A stretch of 64,000 nucleotides of DNA from Ifrita kowaldi. Lineage: Eukaryota > Chordata > Aves > Passeriformes > Cinclosomatidae. Made by a program: the position numbers and the translations under genes. The DNA is taken from positions 923,800 through 987,799 of the forward strand of contig VZRS01000313.1 in assembly GCA_013398055.1 (NCBI GenBank), in the 5' to 3' direction. Under the pieces are notes generated by a model. It was not told the origin of the DNA. It saw only the letters and a program-made list of their open reading frames with translations, and ran no database searches. Shown here piece by piece: positions 50,301-63,664 of the stretch. Every line of letters begins with the position of its first letter. Positions within the stretch are counted from its first letter, which is position 1.

Positions 50301-53300
50301 ACATCATCCCTGTCTAGTACCATTTAGGCTTATTTGCAGAAAAAGTGGAAACCATTATGAACCAAGTTTAGCATTTAAGTCTTTTGCCAAGCTACCTGAT
50401 GGTAAATTCTTCCTTTGACTTCAATTCTGCAGAATTAAATTTTCTTTTTTTTTGTAGTAACAATGCCTTATTTATACAGACAATATCTCCTGTGAGGACC
50501 TTACAAAAAGGTTCAAGATAATTGATAAACTGGAGATCACTCCATTAATGAAGTCTTGTCCAATTTCCTTGAAAATTACTTTTGAGATGCTAGTTCTTTC
50601 CTTAAAAGCCTTTTTTCTATTGCTTGTATGGTCCTTGATTTAAAATTTAAACCAAATTTATTTTATTGCCATTTCATGTTTGTGTTTGAAGATCTGCCAC
50701 AAGACAGCCTTGTTAAAGGGATTTGTATTGTACTAAATATGTCATTCAACCCTAAATTTTCCCTAGGCTGAAAAATTTCAGGGAGCAGGAGCAGAGGAGG
50801 CAGCCAGCATCAGGGAGGAGTTGAACCCTGGTCTCTCCCACATCTAATCACGTTTCTATGCTCTGCTTTTTTCTATTTTTTGTTCTTCTTTCTTTTTTTT
50901 TCCTCTCTGACAGGTCATAATGTCATATGCAATGCAGGCAACTAATGCTCTCGGCTGTAAGAATTGACCTCAGCCCAATCTTCATCTGTGAAGTGGGATG
51001 TAATGCTCTTGCTTTTCCAATCATGGAAGGTGGCAAGTGCTCTTTTATAAATCTTCTCCAGCAGACAAGAACTCCAGTCTAGCTGTCATTAGTGATAAAA
51101 GTGTACTGATTGAAAGGAATTTTTTTTCTTTTTTAGGGTAGCAGTAGCATCCTATTTATAGCAAATTGTTAGGAAGGGAAGGAAAAAGAGAATTAAAACC
51201 ATTTCATCGTAAGAACTGGTTATCTGGCTTTTGAACTTGGAGTGCTTTAAAAACATGTCTTTCAAGGTTTTGGTGGTACCACCACTTAAGCACTCGATTG
51301 GCTATTCTGCTAGCCCCAGAAAAATCAGTAAGATATCCTATGATACTCCTATCTATAGAAGACATATGGCTACTTACAGGTATTTTCCATATAGTTGTCT
51401 TAGTAGCAACTGAGTTTTTGCATTTCCTTTAAACACATGAAATAATGAGATATTGTTTGATCATGGACACTCAGCAAAATATTAGGAATATAAACAGTAA
51501 TTAAAAGCAGAAGGATTTTTTTCTGGTTTAGCACAAAGAAAACCTGGAAGAATTTTCCGAATTGCTGATAGGAGGTTGTTGTTCAGGAAGATCAAACAGC
51601 TGCATGTCTGAATTGGAGCACAAGGTTTCTATTCTTATCACTAACAGACACACTTTCACTTTGTGGGACCAGATAAGAAAACAATTCTTGTTGCTTGGTT
51701 GTTTTTAGAGAAATGATAAGACACAAACATGAGCAAAGGGATACACAGTTCACCTCACCTGTGGCCATCAGGTCCAGTAAGGCAAATTATATTGAGACTG
51801 GTTTCTCATTAGGTATTCATACATCTCTGGCCAGTAATGTACCTGAGCAACTGAAAAACTCCCCAGGAATTTACTAATGGCAAGGGAGGGGGAAAAAATT
51901 AAATCTGATTACTTGCTCAGTATATAGCCTTAAAAATGGCTATGGAAAGAACTGAGTCTACAGCTCTCAGACCAAGTGTTCCAGCTATAAGCTTCTCCCA
52001 GAGAGAGCTGGTTTCTCTTTTTGGGTTTACAAATATAATCAAAGCTGAAGAACCAATCAATCAATCAATGGGGCTAAAATGTAAAATAGGCTGCCTTTTT
52101 CTTCTCTGTCCAGTTTAAAAACCTAGTCAGGAGCAGCAACTTCAAACAAAGAAGTTTCCTCCTATTTTTCAGTGGAAGTGCCGAAACTCCAGCCACAGAG
52201 AAACACTCATTCTGTTCTGCTCCCGTGACAATCTGCCATCCTTCCTGACTGGATCTTGTCACATTGTGAAACAACTTGTGAATCACAGAGGCTGTACCAT
52301 AACACAGAGAGTGGGAGGCTTAGCAAACAGAAGCTGGGTTTCTGCCCGCAATTTTTGAGGCTTGTTTCAGCATGTTGCTCATTATTCAATACCCACTATC
52401 ATGCAGAGAAATTGCCAAAGAGAAACCACCCCACAGGTAACACCATATATTGTACCTTTACTGTACATTTCAGAGGATAAGGTGCAAACATTCCATCTGA
52501 TGTTGGGGACTGAGGACACGGTATCACAAGAAAGCCAACTTTTACCTCTGAGAGGAAGCAAGTAGGATTCTTCTGATAATTACAATCAAATTTCCCATAT
52601 CATGCAAGTTTTATGGAGTCCAGCTATTGAGTAGCAGTCCAAAGGCCAGCACATCTATTCATTACTTGTTGTGTGCTCCTGTGGGGTATTTTCACTGAAT
52701 TAGCTACATCTACAATTAAAATAGTCCTTGATCTGACGTTAAATCATATTATATTCAAATTCTTCAATCATCTCAAATATGATTTTATTGCATGAGCTAC
52801 CATGCAATCAAAAGATTATTTAATACCACATCCACAGTGCAACCATAAATAATTGAAACAAGAAAAACAGAAATATTTTTGTACAACCTTCACAGTTTGT
52901 GATAGTACAGTAAGAAATTTAAAGAATTCTCATACTTCCCTACAAAATTTTGAATTTGAAAAACTTGGTTCATTTTATACTGTTTAAAAATGCAGAAAGA
53001 GTCAGCACTAATTTTGTGAAGTGGTGTTAAAACTCATCTTGCTGGAAAGGGAACCCATGCCCTTCCACAGAAGAATCTGGGTCTACCAGTGATATTGCTG
53101 AATTCTTTAGACCATCATCTTAAGAAATTACCTCTTATAAGGAAAATTCGTTCCAATTATAATCCCATATTTCTTCTATTACTATGAGAAAAAGACTAAG
53201 AAAAGCACAGTGGTTCACTGTCATTTACATTAGAAATGTATATCCCATTAAACACATTCAGATCCTAACTGTTTCCAAAACACAGATGTCCACATACATT

Positions 53301-53390
53301 GATGAAAACTGCTGACTTCAGATTCCAAATTTAGTACAGGTGTTTTGTTTAAGTGCTTTCAAAAGCCAAATTATTTTTCTCTAAATATTG
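47302..53390. other. Non-coding DNA
   Basis: No exon was recognised. Positions 48030-48310 are less AT-rich and contain repeated CAGCTG cores (CCAGCTCAGCTGCAGCTG). A possible old SINE fragment at 50775-50870 is listed separately. A small ATCA repeat lies near 52055-52069. Confidence 0.55.
50775..50870 (-). mobile_element. Possible degraded tRNA-derived SINE (MIR/AmnSINE-like)
   Basis: GGAGTTGAACC (50817-50827) differs by one base from the reverse complement of the RNA polymerase III B box. The surrounding GGAGTTGAACCCTGGTCTC resembles the antisense head of ancient amniote SINEs. No A box or conserved core was found, so this could be coincidence. Confidence 0.25.
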
Positions 53391-53451
53391 GCAGTCACTT
53401 AAAACTATTAGCTTTCATTTAGAACTGTTAGCAGTCACTTGAAAGTGGTTA
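53391..53451. repeat. Three-copy 20-bp imperfect tandem repeat
   Basis: The three units are GCAGTCACTTAAAACTATTA (53391-53410), GCTTTCATTTAGAACTGTTA (53411-53430) and GCAGTCACTTGAAAGTGGTTA (53431-53451). The outer two share their first ten bases exactly. Confidence 0.8.
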
Positions 53452-53689
53452 CCCAAACTTTATTTTAAATGCGTGTGAACCCAGCAATGTAAAGAAGCTT
53501 CTGCCTCCCATTAAGTCAATCAGCTAGTAGGCTCCCATTAATTAACATCTTCTATTAACTTACTTTCAGTAGTTCACAAAGTGCACTGTAAAATCAAATA
53601 ACAGCTTCTTTTGTTTGAGACAAGAATTTTAGGAGATTTTTATTTTTATTTTCTAGTGTGCATTTGCCTTTTTTGTAATAACATCATGT

Positions 53690-53890
53690 TGTTCAGCCAT
53701 GGTCCAGCCTAAAATCCATCATGATCCTGAGATCTTTTTCTACACCACCTCCGCCTCAGCTGTTGCTCCTCACTTGAACGTGTGTAGATGCTATTCTGCC
53801 ACTAAGGGAGTGGCATTTGTGTTCAGTTTTTCTCAGATATTTTTGATTGCTGAGCTTGCTCTTGAATGTGTTGACAACAACAGTGTCTGT
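53690..53890 (-). mobile_element. Possible ancient CR1/L3-like LINE fragment
   Basis: CCTGAGATCTTTTTCTACACC followed by CACTAAGGGAGTGGCATTTG recalls the antisense of the conserved 3' region shared by CR1 and L3 elements. The match is weak and from memory. The 99-codon plus-strand frame 53699-53998 across it is probably accidental; it shows no domain and no splice context. Confidence 0.3.
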
Positions 53891-54547
53891 GAATTTGCTG
53901 AGTTCAGTCTTCATTCTACAATTCAAGTAACTAATGAAATTACTGAGAAGGACATGTCTGACCTAAAACTTTTTGCAGTTGTCCCATTTGATATATGAGT
54001 TCGTTTTGACATTGAACCATTGTTAACCTCGGAAACTATATTCAGAAAGAATATGAATGTTCTATGTTCATTTAGACAGCTGTTCTACCTTGGTTTTTTC
54101 AGTTACCACAGTGATGTCAGAGAGTTATTACCAGTACTGAAAGAAGAAAACACATTTTTGAGTCTTTAAATCTATTGTCTTTACTTTGCTTAGTTTGTTG
54201 AATTAAAGACAGCCCTTAGGAGATGTTAGGGAAATTTATCAATTTTTTTTTTTTTTAGAATCACTTCAGCTACTGTGTACACAAATCCTCACTAACTACT
54301 TAATTAAAAAAAATAATCTCAAGATGTGGTTTAAAGAAATACAGATGCATCACTTAGTCTTCATTGTCCTCCTGCAGGATTTCAGTCAGGAAACCATTCA
54401 GCCACACAGATTTCATTACTGAAATAGATGGAAACATCAGCTTGTGTAACAGCTTCGAGCATAGGAACAGAAAGGCAAGATCAGTTTTTCTTCGTCAATT
54501 TTTTTTTCCAACGCCATTTCTGCTTTGTCACTTTCCCACATCGCTTG

Positions 54548-54615
54548 TGTGCGCAGCTTCCCGGGCTCCCTCTGGTGGCTACCGCGCCGACGCGCTGCCT
54601 CCCCTGCAGCCGCGC
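54548..54615. promoter_or_regulatory. Isolated GC/CpG-rich spot
   Basis: About 70 bases rich in CG dinucleotides (CTACCGCGCCGACGCGCTGC) are embedded in AT-rich DNA far from either CpG island. Survival of unmethylated-type CpGs suggests protein occupancy or a small orphan island. It contains the CTCF-like motif listed next. Confidence 0.45.
54565..54578 (-). promoter_or_regulatory. CTCF-type binding motif
   Basis: On the minus strand the sequence reads CCACCAGAGGGAGC, matching the CTCF core CCASYAGRKGGCRS at all positions but one (A for C at position 12). It is flanked by AGC and CCGG. It fits the small GC-rich spot and may mark a chromatin boundary or loop anchor. Occupancy is inference. Confidence 0.55.
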
Positions 54616-56026
54616 CATAAAACCCACAGGTCTGATTTCATTAGCATTTCTTGCTCCAATAATAATTAGGAAACTGTCAGTTTGTTAAATTATAAAGCTT
54701 CGTGTAGTCTACTTGTGTAGTTTAGATCATAATATATTTCCTGAGCTAAAAAAATTTGAAAAGTCTACAGTGATTCCTTTTTCCCCCTCAAATTCTTTTG
54801 GGGGTTGAAATGTGAGGAATAGAATATGCTAACCAGTAGATAATTGTCCCATAATACCCGTGCTAATGATCCAAATAAAACACTTAATCCAAAATTTCAG
54901 GTAAGCGGCTTTTAATATCTCTCTTTACTCAGGCAAAATTCTCCAACAATCTGGATGTGTCATACTTTCTCTTAGCTGACTGCCTTTTCTACTACCTAAG
55001 ATGTAGATGTGTATTTTCTCTTGACCCCCATAGTACTGCAAACTAGCATGGGACAATTTCTGGATCAAATCCCAGTAGATACGGCCCTCTTTTGAGCAGA
55101 GATCCAGCCAATTATAACATTACTATAAATTTCTAAAAATATTTCCATAATCAATGAAAAACCTCCTCTAAAGGCACGAGAAGAAGCTTTTTTTTTTTAA
55201 CTAGAGTAACAATAATAATATTTTTATATGGAAATTCTTTTAATCAAACCAGAATTATTTGAAATATGAAGAAACACAGGAAGGTTTGCACATGGCAGCC
55301 CCAGATCACATGTCATATGCTTGGCAAGTCTATTTCACCTGGATTGCCTTTGCAGATGAACAGTATTAAAACTAAATAATTTTTCACTGAGGTCAAGCTT
55401 CTAACAATTATTGCCTTTTCAGAACTTCTTATGGTTTAAATACCTGTACTTCATTTCCAAGAAACAGCTAAGTACAGAGATAACGAGACACTGAGCGATA
55501 AATACATATTTTTATGATCATGCCTTCAGCACCAAGAAGCTACCTGCTCTCCAATGTATCCAGAAAAAAAAAAAGGTCTCAGTAAATTTTGACTGTTGGA
55601 ACAAACCTGTGGAACACCTTTAGGCAGCTCAACACATCACTGCTAATGATGCACCCCTGTCCAGGTATATGATCTGCTGATATACAGTTTGTCTTCCTCA
55701 AGTTTATGATGGTCAGTCAATGTTGTTTTTATAGGCATAAAACTGTTTTACTTATAGAAACTTATGAATATCATTTCTCTGATGTAATGACTATATAGAA
55801 TGCCTTGAGAGAATTTCAGCTTTGTTTCAAGTCCTTGTCAATAGTACATTGTTATCTACTTCGCATAAATATAGCCAAATTGTCGAAGAAAATATGTAAT
55901 TTATTGCACAGTTCTTGACATGAAGCTTTTCTATCTTAGTGGTGACTAATAAATACTAAAATAAGCTATTTACGTGACTGTGCAAGTGGCCATGAGTTAG
56001 TTTGGTATTGGTTGATTCAAGTTTGT

Positions 56027-56092
56027 CTACGTTAGGTTTTCCATGGTGTTTTAATGAGAATTTGCTGCTTTCTTTTCAATAACCTAACGTAG
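56027..56092. repeat. Perfect 12-bp inverted repeat with 42-base loop
   Basis: CTACGTTAGGTT (56027-56038) and AACCTAACGTAG (56081-56092) are exact reverse complements. The arm includes a CpG. It may form a hairpin in DNA or RNA, or be the terminal arms of a very short non-autonomous transposon relic. No target-site duplication is evident. Confidence 0.7.
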
Positions 56093-59000
56093 CAAAAATT
56101 TCAAGCATTGAAACTTTCCTTCAGAATTTTTATAAGGAAATGTGTACTATGAGAGCTTAGTGCAGATTTATCCTAAGAGGATATGAACACAAACCCAATT
56201 CTCTTCGATCATTGGTGTGTAATATTGTGCCTCTCTTCGACACACACATTTTCCTATGGTGTTGCAAAGAAATTGTATAATTGTAAACATCTTGCTCTTA
56301 GTAAAAGATCACAGTATACAATAATAGGAAGAAATGCAGTAAGCTCATGAAACAAAATCCCTGAAGTACTTCAATTTCATTAAATTCAATTTGGATAAGC
56401 TGTGCTGAGGATTTAACAACACTACTCTGTGTTCTCTGCATATCAGAAGAAATGTTTTATCTATTGATTATTTTTCCTACATGGAAAAAATCTGAGGAGC
56501 TAATTCTATCTCCAGAAAGCAACTGATAGATACAACTGATGGATAGTGATCTTGAAATTATATTTTTGGGTAAGAATAGCAAAAGAACATATTAATGCAT
56601 AAAGTAATCCTTTCACAACTGAAAGAGTTTATTGAAAATTCTCAGATAAAATGAGCTATCAACTCACTCCAGATGTCTCTTTTGAATATTTTTCTTTTAA
56701 AAGTCTTTAATTGAATGTACAAAAAACATAATATAAGAAATATGACTAAAGTAATTGAAAAGTAGTTTTACTCCTTAGTTTCTGTGGTCATACTTTTTCC
56801 CTTCAGTGTTTCAGTTCTTCCTTAAAAAAATTAAATCAAACGCAGACTACCATAACAAAACTAAAAAGTTTGCATTTTAATTTATGTTACCATATTAAAT
56901 TCTTAAATGACTATGTGAATATAGGCTGAGGATTTCTTTTGTAAATACCTTTTTATGAAACGTCAAAACCCTGATACAAAATTGATACAAACTGACAAGT
57001 TTCCAGCTAAGCCAAATTTCAGCAGTGACAGATTTCAAACTCAGTGAACCTAAGAGTTCACTCTAACCTAATTGTTAAAAAAAATAGAAACAGATTCACA
57101 AAGTTATGCCAATTCCATAATCTACTAACCTGATGCTGTGATTGATTTGTTTCTAGACAATTACTTGTGGGATATCAGTGGAAGACAAACATAGTTAGGA
57201 CTCAGAAAATTTACTTTTTATTAAAAAAAAGAAGTTTCAAAGGGTGGTTTTGGAGTTATTTTAAAACAGGACAAAAGAAGACTAGCAAGAATGTAATCAA
57301 CTTAAAATGAGTTAGTTTGTCTTCTTTCTCATGTCTAAACCAAACTAAAACTCAAAATCAATTTCTTAAAAATATCAAAGACAATACAGGAATAATTTCT
57401 CTTCTGACACTGAATTTGTCACTATGGTTAATAAAAGCTGTAACGGCATGTTAATGTACACAGGTTATGCCAGGATTCCTTGGGGTGAAACACCTCGAAA
57501 ATAATGTCGTGAGGGGATTTGATGACCAAAAGCAGGCACAGCTTCTCATGCTGAGCCCTTGACACAAAGGACTGGGCTGCACACCGGCCTGACAGGAAAA
57601 GTTGGATGTGTAAAGGCACAAAGTATGGATGCTCCACCATCAAGTCTACTTTCAATGCCTCTTTGGGGTACCTTATATAATGCTCTGGATTCACTAAAAA
57701 TGGTCATTGTACACCAAGGCACATTGCTGTTCTTGTTCCAGGAGGAAAAGCATAGGAATCTGCATATTGGATTAAAGTTTTACCTCAAGTTCCTCCACCA
57801 GGTGGATACGTGTGAATCTGAACTATCTCCAGCAAGGTCTGCTTGCCTCCAAATATTGAAAAGTATCTGCAAAAGCAGACAGAATACACAGTTTTCCGTA
57901 CTCATAGATAAGAGAGAAGCATGCTGAAGTTGCTGCACTAGGAATGTAAGTAAACAATAACAGATTTCTGGTTGTAAATGATAGCTGAGCACTAGGAGTG
58001 TCTACAAAGGTGGTGGGGTTTCCATCAGTGCTGGCTTTTTAGGATAAATAGGTATTTATGAAGATTGGTTACATATAATTAATTGCTCTTCTTTCTGATT
58101 TCTGTTTCTCTTCTGAGATGCAGGGCAGTTAGATGGGGAACTCCTCTTCCATGGTGCACTGCATATGCCCAGTGAGCCTTGGGAGATTAGGGAAGGGAAG
58201 GCAACCTCATCTATAATTTTGGTGAACTTCATGTAAACCCTGAGTAATTATATCTCCAAGGAAATCTCAGAAAAATGAAAAATTGGATCAGTTTAATGAT
58301 CTGGACTCTGAATGAAGCCCTGTCCCAGAGCAAATTAAAACACTGCACAACTGAGCCTGAATCAATAAGCGCCAACTCAAGCAGCTACTAAAACCAATAA
58401 AGAAGAAAAGCCTGGCTCAAACAAAACCAAGCTTAAGCTACCTCCATCCACTGCAATAAAATGTCTCACTAATTATCTGAAAGTAAAACTGGTGTCTGTT
58501 CTGTCAGAAAAAAATTGCAAGAGCTGGGGTAAGGATTCACTAAAACCCAGAGAACTGGCAGCAGCACTGAAAATTGGATTCTGCAAGACCTTAAGTTAAG
58601 ACCTATGGCAACTATGGAATGAATTTGCTGTACTGAATTCATTGTTTTGATGTCTATATGTTACTGTCCTTTCCTTGAATTCTGATGTAGCCAAAGGCCT
58701 AACAGCAGTAAAATGATGTGCAGCATACAAACCTGTAAAAGAAAATAATCTTCTAGTCATCCCCAGAACTTTGTAACTGGAATTAATTTTGTCAGGCTAT
58801 TTAACTACAAGATAGGATATTTTGTAAAGCAGACAGGTTCTGTTAGTAATTGCAATAGTAGTTCTAATGAAGACTATTAAACCTGCCTTAGGGTTTTCGT
58901 TTCCTGACTCACAATTTATATGATGACAGTCTGACATACAAAATTAAAATAAATGGTGAACTAGCAGTTTTTGTCTACGAAAATCCTGTTTCTCTTTACT

Positions 59001-59149
59001 ACATCTTTGCAAGGTCTTTGCACAGCTATAGAGGTATATTTTTACCATTTTCCTAGACACTAGACATCTCTGCTTACATAGGTAGCCGTATTAAAAAAAA
59101 GTCAATATTCCAAGAAAAATCAAAATTGTGATTTAAACACTTTTTTGGA

Positions 59150-59590
59150 CATGATACCTCCAGGAAAATGGCAACCCACCCACATTTTTTTCCCCTTCAT
59201 AGCTGTATTTGGAGCCATCTCCATGCTCCTTGTGTATGTGTACAAATCAGATCTTGCACCTCTTGAACAAGGAAGACTGGTGTCAAGGCAAGTCCAGGGT
59301 GCTGCTGGCACACAAGCCCTTTCTGAGCACTGTGGAGAGCCTGAAGGAGCCAAGGTTGCTGCAACTGCTGCTGCCAGGATGGAGGAGAGTGTAGAGGCAG
59401 CAGTAACTGCTGGGAAAGGTGTCCATCTGCTGTCCGCTGTTTCCTCCTTTTGCCCAAAGAAATGCCCTGGTGACCCAGGTCTCCAGGGCTGGATGGTGAG
59501 GTCCTGGCCTTTTCCCTTACATCAGATATTCACTGCCTGTGCCTGTGCCTGGAGCTGACCCCAGACAAAGCAACCCGCAAACTCCTGGTT
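59150..59590. other. GC-richer patch, unidentified
   Basis: Composition shifts to about even GC, with CTG/CAG-rich words (GCTGCAACTGCTGCTGCC). Stop-free frames exist on both strands (59145-59558 plus, 137 codons; 59197-59457 minus, 86 codons). The plus frame begins with a hydrophobic stretch (IFFPFIAVFGAISMLLVYVY), then becomes alanine/glutamate-rich without any recognisable domain. It could be an old repeat, a pseudogene piece or a chance patch. Confidence 0.3.
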
Positions 59591-62500
59591 GCTTTACCAG
59601 CAGCACACACCTCCTTCAGCAGGAGTCACGCTTTCTGAGTTACTCTGTTACCTCTTTCAGCCTTGATAATTTTGATGTTTCCCTACATCATGGCTAAGGT
59701 AGCTTCTCGAGCTCGTATTTCCGTGTTTCCTATATAGAGACATGACGCTCATTTTACAGAACTTAAGCCTCTGTTAAGCCCTACGACCTCACCCCAGCCA
59801 GATGTACAATTCCCGAAGCAGTTTGAAGGTAGAATAATTGTCCATTTAAAAGACTTCTGCAGACGCTGTGCCCATGACCTGGATACCTGCTGCATTCTCC
59901 TGAGTTTTGTAAAGCCTGATCTATTGTGTTATATTGTATTACAGGTGTTCATCAAAATACGCTCGATTCTGTTTCAGACAAAACACGGCTGTGTTTTTAT
60001 GCACAGGGAAGTTGCTTCTGCAGCCAACATTAAAAAGCATCCCATGGGGTAATTGTCACAAATCAAGGAAAATGAAACAAGCAACTCTCTTCAACAGCTA
60101 TAGAGCAAGTTCATGTTGTTAGACCACGCTGCTTAGCTTTTGGCATTATTACAGAGAAAATTTCTGGGCATTGAATAAAATATGGACACATGTTCTTATG
60201 TACAGTTTTGAAGTCTAAAACATATTGCTTTATAGCACTTAATAGTACTTAATATTACTTAAATAGTAATACAAATTACAAATGGGATTTTGGAAACTTA
60301 GCTTCAAATTTACTTCTTTTGATTGCCTAAAGTGTAAGGCTTTTTTAGAACTGATTTTTAAGAACTGGGATAGAGAACTAGGAGGAAAAAAAATCAGCAC
60401 TGAGGGATGGAATGACAATGACTCTCAAACGTATATGGGCAGATGTTTACTTCTTTCTAAATGTCAGCAAGAAGCAATAAACATCAGTTTATTGGTGACA
60501 CTTCTCCACTATGGAAACCTGAATGTAGTGACAATTGTGACCTGAGGGTTACGTTATTCCAAAGAATATAGATAGAAGGAGAGTTAATGCTTATAGATGC
60601 TTGACTTTTACATACTAGTAACTTTATAGGTGAATCAAAGGTTGGTTATGAACCACAGACTTTTTTATTAGGCTTTTGAATTTTATTTAAAGTTCACATC
60701 CGCCCGTAAAATGCAAATTTCTACTCCAGGAACTTGTCACAAAGAAAAATAATGGAGTACGATTGATGTGACTGTTGTGCCTGATCTTGTTTCACAAATA
60801 AATAGAAAGAGTCAGTCTTCAAAATAAACCTGTTTTCAGTCTTGTGTTTTATAAACAAAACATGACCAAATCTGGAGAATATTTTTTGCAGCAAAGAAAA
60901 CTGGTCAATCAGCCAAGAGCTGAGCTATCAAAAGATTTCTAAAGGTTAGGGCTACTCATATGCTTTGATATAAACACACTTTAAATGGTTTCTGTTTATT
61001 GGCACTGGGGTGCGGTTGAGAGCCTTGAATCTCAACTCCAGCTTCAACTTCACTACAGAAAAAAGCCTGAAAACCCTTCCTAAAACCCCCAAAAGAATTT
61101 ATGCAGCATTTTACTAAAACTCTTCTCTGAAGAAGTTTTATGTCCTATTATTTTATTCTTATGGAATGATAAAATGCATTAAGACATATATCTGTGTATG
61201 TATTTGTATAATTGTATAACTGATTTTTGTGCCTCAGTTATTCAATGTAATCAAAAGTGGGACAGTAGCTAAAAAGTTCATTGTTTATTGTTTCTGCGAT
61301 GCTAATTAAATGTTCATTTTAAAATATAAATGCATTTTACTGACATTATATTGATTATATGTTTATTATACCTACATATAAGCATTATATAGGAACAAAG
61401 AACTTAGTAGTAATTAATATTTTAAATCAATGCATTGGATTCCTTATTCCTGAAATAAAAATGTACCAGTGTAAGTAAAATATTTTTATTATTAGAACCA
61501 TATAAAAATAACATACCCAACCACTGGGGTGAGCAAAAGGAAGGACATCCTTGTATGTTTTTACAGTAATATCTTCTGGATTAAGCCACTGAGGAGTAAA
61601 TATTAACAGGGTACATAGGTTCCCATCCCTTTCGGACAATTTTCTTACTGTTTTCTCCATTGATTGCTATGGAAAATTTCGGAGCCAAACAAATTTTTGG
61701 AGGTGAGTTATCTGATGAAGATGACTGTGGATTCTAGTTACAGACAGAAGAACACTGCACATAGTTTCTTGATCTTTCTGAAGTTCATAGGCTATTCCAG
61801 TAGATCATTTAATGCCAAAAAATGTTCAGGACTAGATTCAATAAAACTAGATTCAAGGATATGCATGAAGCACATACTTAAAAGATCTCTTTTGCAAAGA
61901 CATGAAATTAATTTTGTCAAAGTGCAATGCAATATTTTTACTGCTTTTTTTTTCTCGTAATTTTTCAACTAATTCCTGTATTTAATTATATATTTATTTG
62001 TACTGAATTCATAACAGCTTTTCCTTCCCAACTTTCTTTTACATGAAAATTTTACTCAATGTAGATAAGAACAGTGGTTTAACATGTCAATACCTGTTTG
62101 GTTATGACAATCTTAACAGCAATCATGAGTGTTGTCAGTGTGAGAACTTTCCTTCACTCACGTAAAATCTGAAGCCTGAAGGTCTGACAGAAAAGCTACA
62201 ACATTGTTGTATTCTTGGGCTTTCTTTTTCCCCCTAATGCTCAGGGTATTCTTATAGGAACTATATACTTTATATAAGATATGTAGCAGAAAAGCAATGC
62301 TTGAACCACAAAACTGACAATTAAATATCCAAAGGAAACCACTAGTGAACTCCCCCATCCAAATAATTAATGTGATTTAAGGTTGATTTCCACTAAAAGT
62401 GATTTTGTTTCTATACCCACTTTCCCTGCTTACTCTTCTGTTAAGTGTACTATCCCTCCCCTAACCTTTCTGGGTATTCTTTTCAAAACATATTATTTTG

Positions 62501-63624
62501 CAAGAAAACAGAAGTGTGAGTGGTGAGGACCAGCAGCATTTCAGATGGAGGGTTGCATTAACTTCATCAAAACCAGAGCTGCACTCCAGACATCCTGGAA
62601 AATGAGTGATGTCTGGCAGCATGACGTGGTTCAAAAGCAAACCATCAGTCGTATTCAAAACGTTTCTTCTGTCTCTCTCACCACATGAAGGAACTCAGAG
62701 GCAAACACAGGCATCGGCAACACTAGGAAAATCTATAGACTATAGACTACTGTTCATTTTCACAACATACTCAGAGTATTTCCAAAAAGTATGTGATATC
62801 TGATATATCCTAGAAATGTTTAACCGTGTTCTTTCTCAAATCCCTTGCAGAAGCAGAGACTAGTAGATTTGCATGGTAATCAAACATGTCAACAAAATCA
62901 TAAAGAATGCAAAATTACAAAAAAATCCAAACCCAAGTCTTTGAGGAATCTTTACTAGTTTATTTTTGCTTGATACATTTATAACTTCTTAAATGAGTTA
63001 CAACTGATGTAGAAAGCATTTCAACCCAAATAAAAGTTTCTGAGATCAATATAAACTGAATTGTACTCTTCCATTATGTGTTCCTTTGGACATAATGGAG
63101 CAGACCATATATCATTTTAATTAAAATCTACATCTGCAGAAGTCGATGGCTTTGCAGTCAGCTGATGTGCAGCTGCTGAGATGCTTCAATACAAGTAGCA
63201 AAAAGAAAGGTAGAAAAAAACCCCGTCAAACTGCAGATTGAAAAATATGCAAACAGAAGCTCACATCTGGGCAGTTCTGCTGGTCACAGCTGCTGCCAGC
63301 TGTAGCTCACTGACTGGTAATTCGAAAACAAATGGATAAAACCATCAGGCAAATCCGTTTCATTCACAAGGTATATGTGCCGGTGAGAATATTCTCATGA
63401 ACTCGCATCAGTGTGCTGGAGGAAGTTTTATGTTTCGCCCCTTACTGAAAGGACTGGCTTTCCAGGAGCTCCCGTTGCGGCTCCGTGTGGGGCTGCCCGC
63501 GGCTGCCCGGCTCCAGGGAGCCCGCCAGCACTCAGCACGAACGCGCTCCTGCCGCGGCGGAGCCCTCAAACACGGAGTCGTGATTTAGCAGTGAAAAGCG
63601 GCTAGACTTCCTATTCTTTTTTTT

Positions 63625-63664
63625 NNNNNNNNNNNNNNNNNNNNNNNNNNNNNNNNNNNNNNNN
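63625..63664. other. Assembly gap (40 N) after a T-run
   Basis: Forty N follow TTTTTTTT, and TTGTTGGTTTTTTTATAGG resumes on the far side. The hidden sequence is probably a T-rich simple repeat. A further single ambiguous base is at 63895 in the presumed 5' untranslated region. Confidence 0.95.

Larger units (their letters stand above)
54620..63419. other. AT-rich non-coding DNA
   Basis: No gene was recognised. Frames at 57428-57694 (minus) and 57559-57927 (plus) overlap each other and lack any family. A GC-richer patch at 59150-59590 and an inverted repeat at 56027-56092 are listed separately. Confidence 0.55.

Noticed and set aside
53699..53998. 99-codon plus-strand frame with a plausible-looking peptide
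   Set aside because: It has no acceptor or donor and no domain, and it overlaps a possible antisense CR1/L3 relic.
57793..57810. CTCF-like CCACCAGGTGGATAC
   Set aside because: Three mismatches in the core; the GG..GGC part is lost.
57428..57927. Overlapping plus (122 codons) and minus (88 codons) frames, suspected pseudogene
   Set aside because: Neither translation resembles a known protein and the two frames conflict. No poly(A) tail or target duplication was seen.
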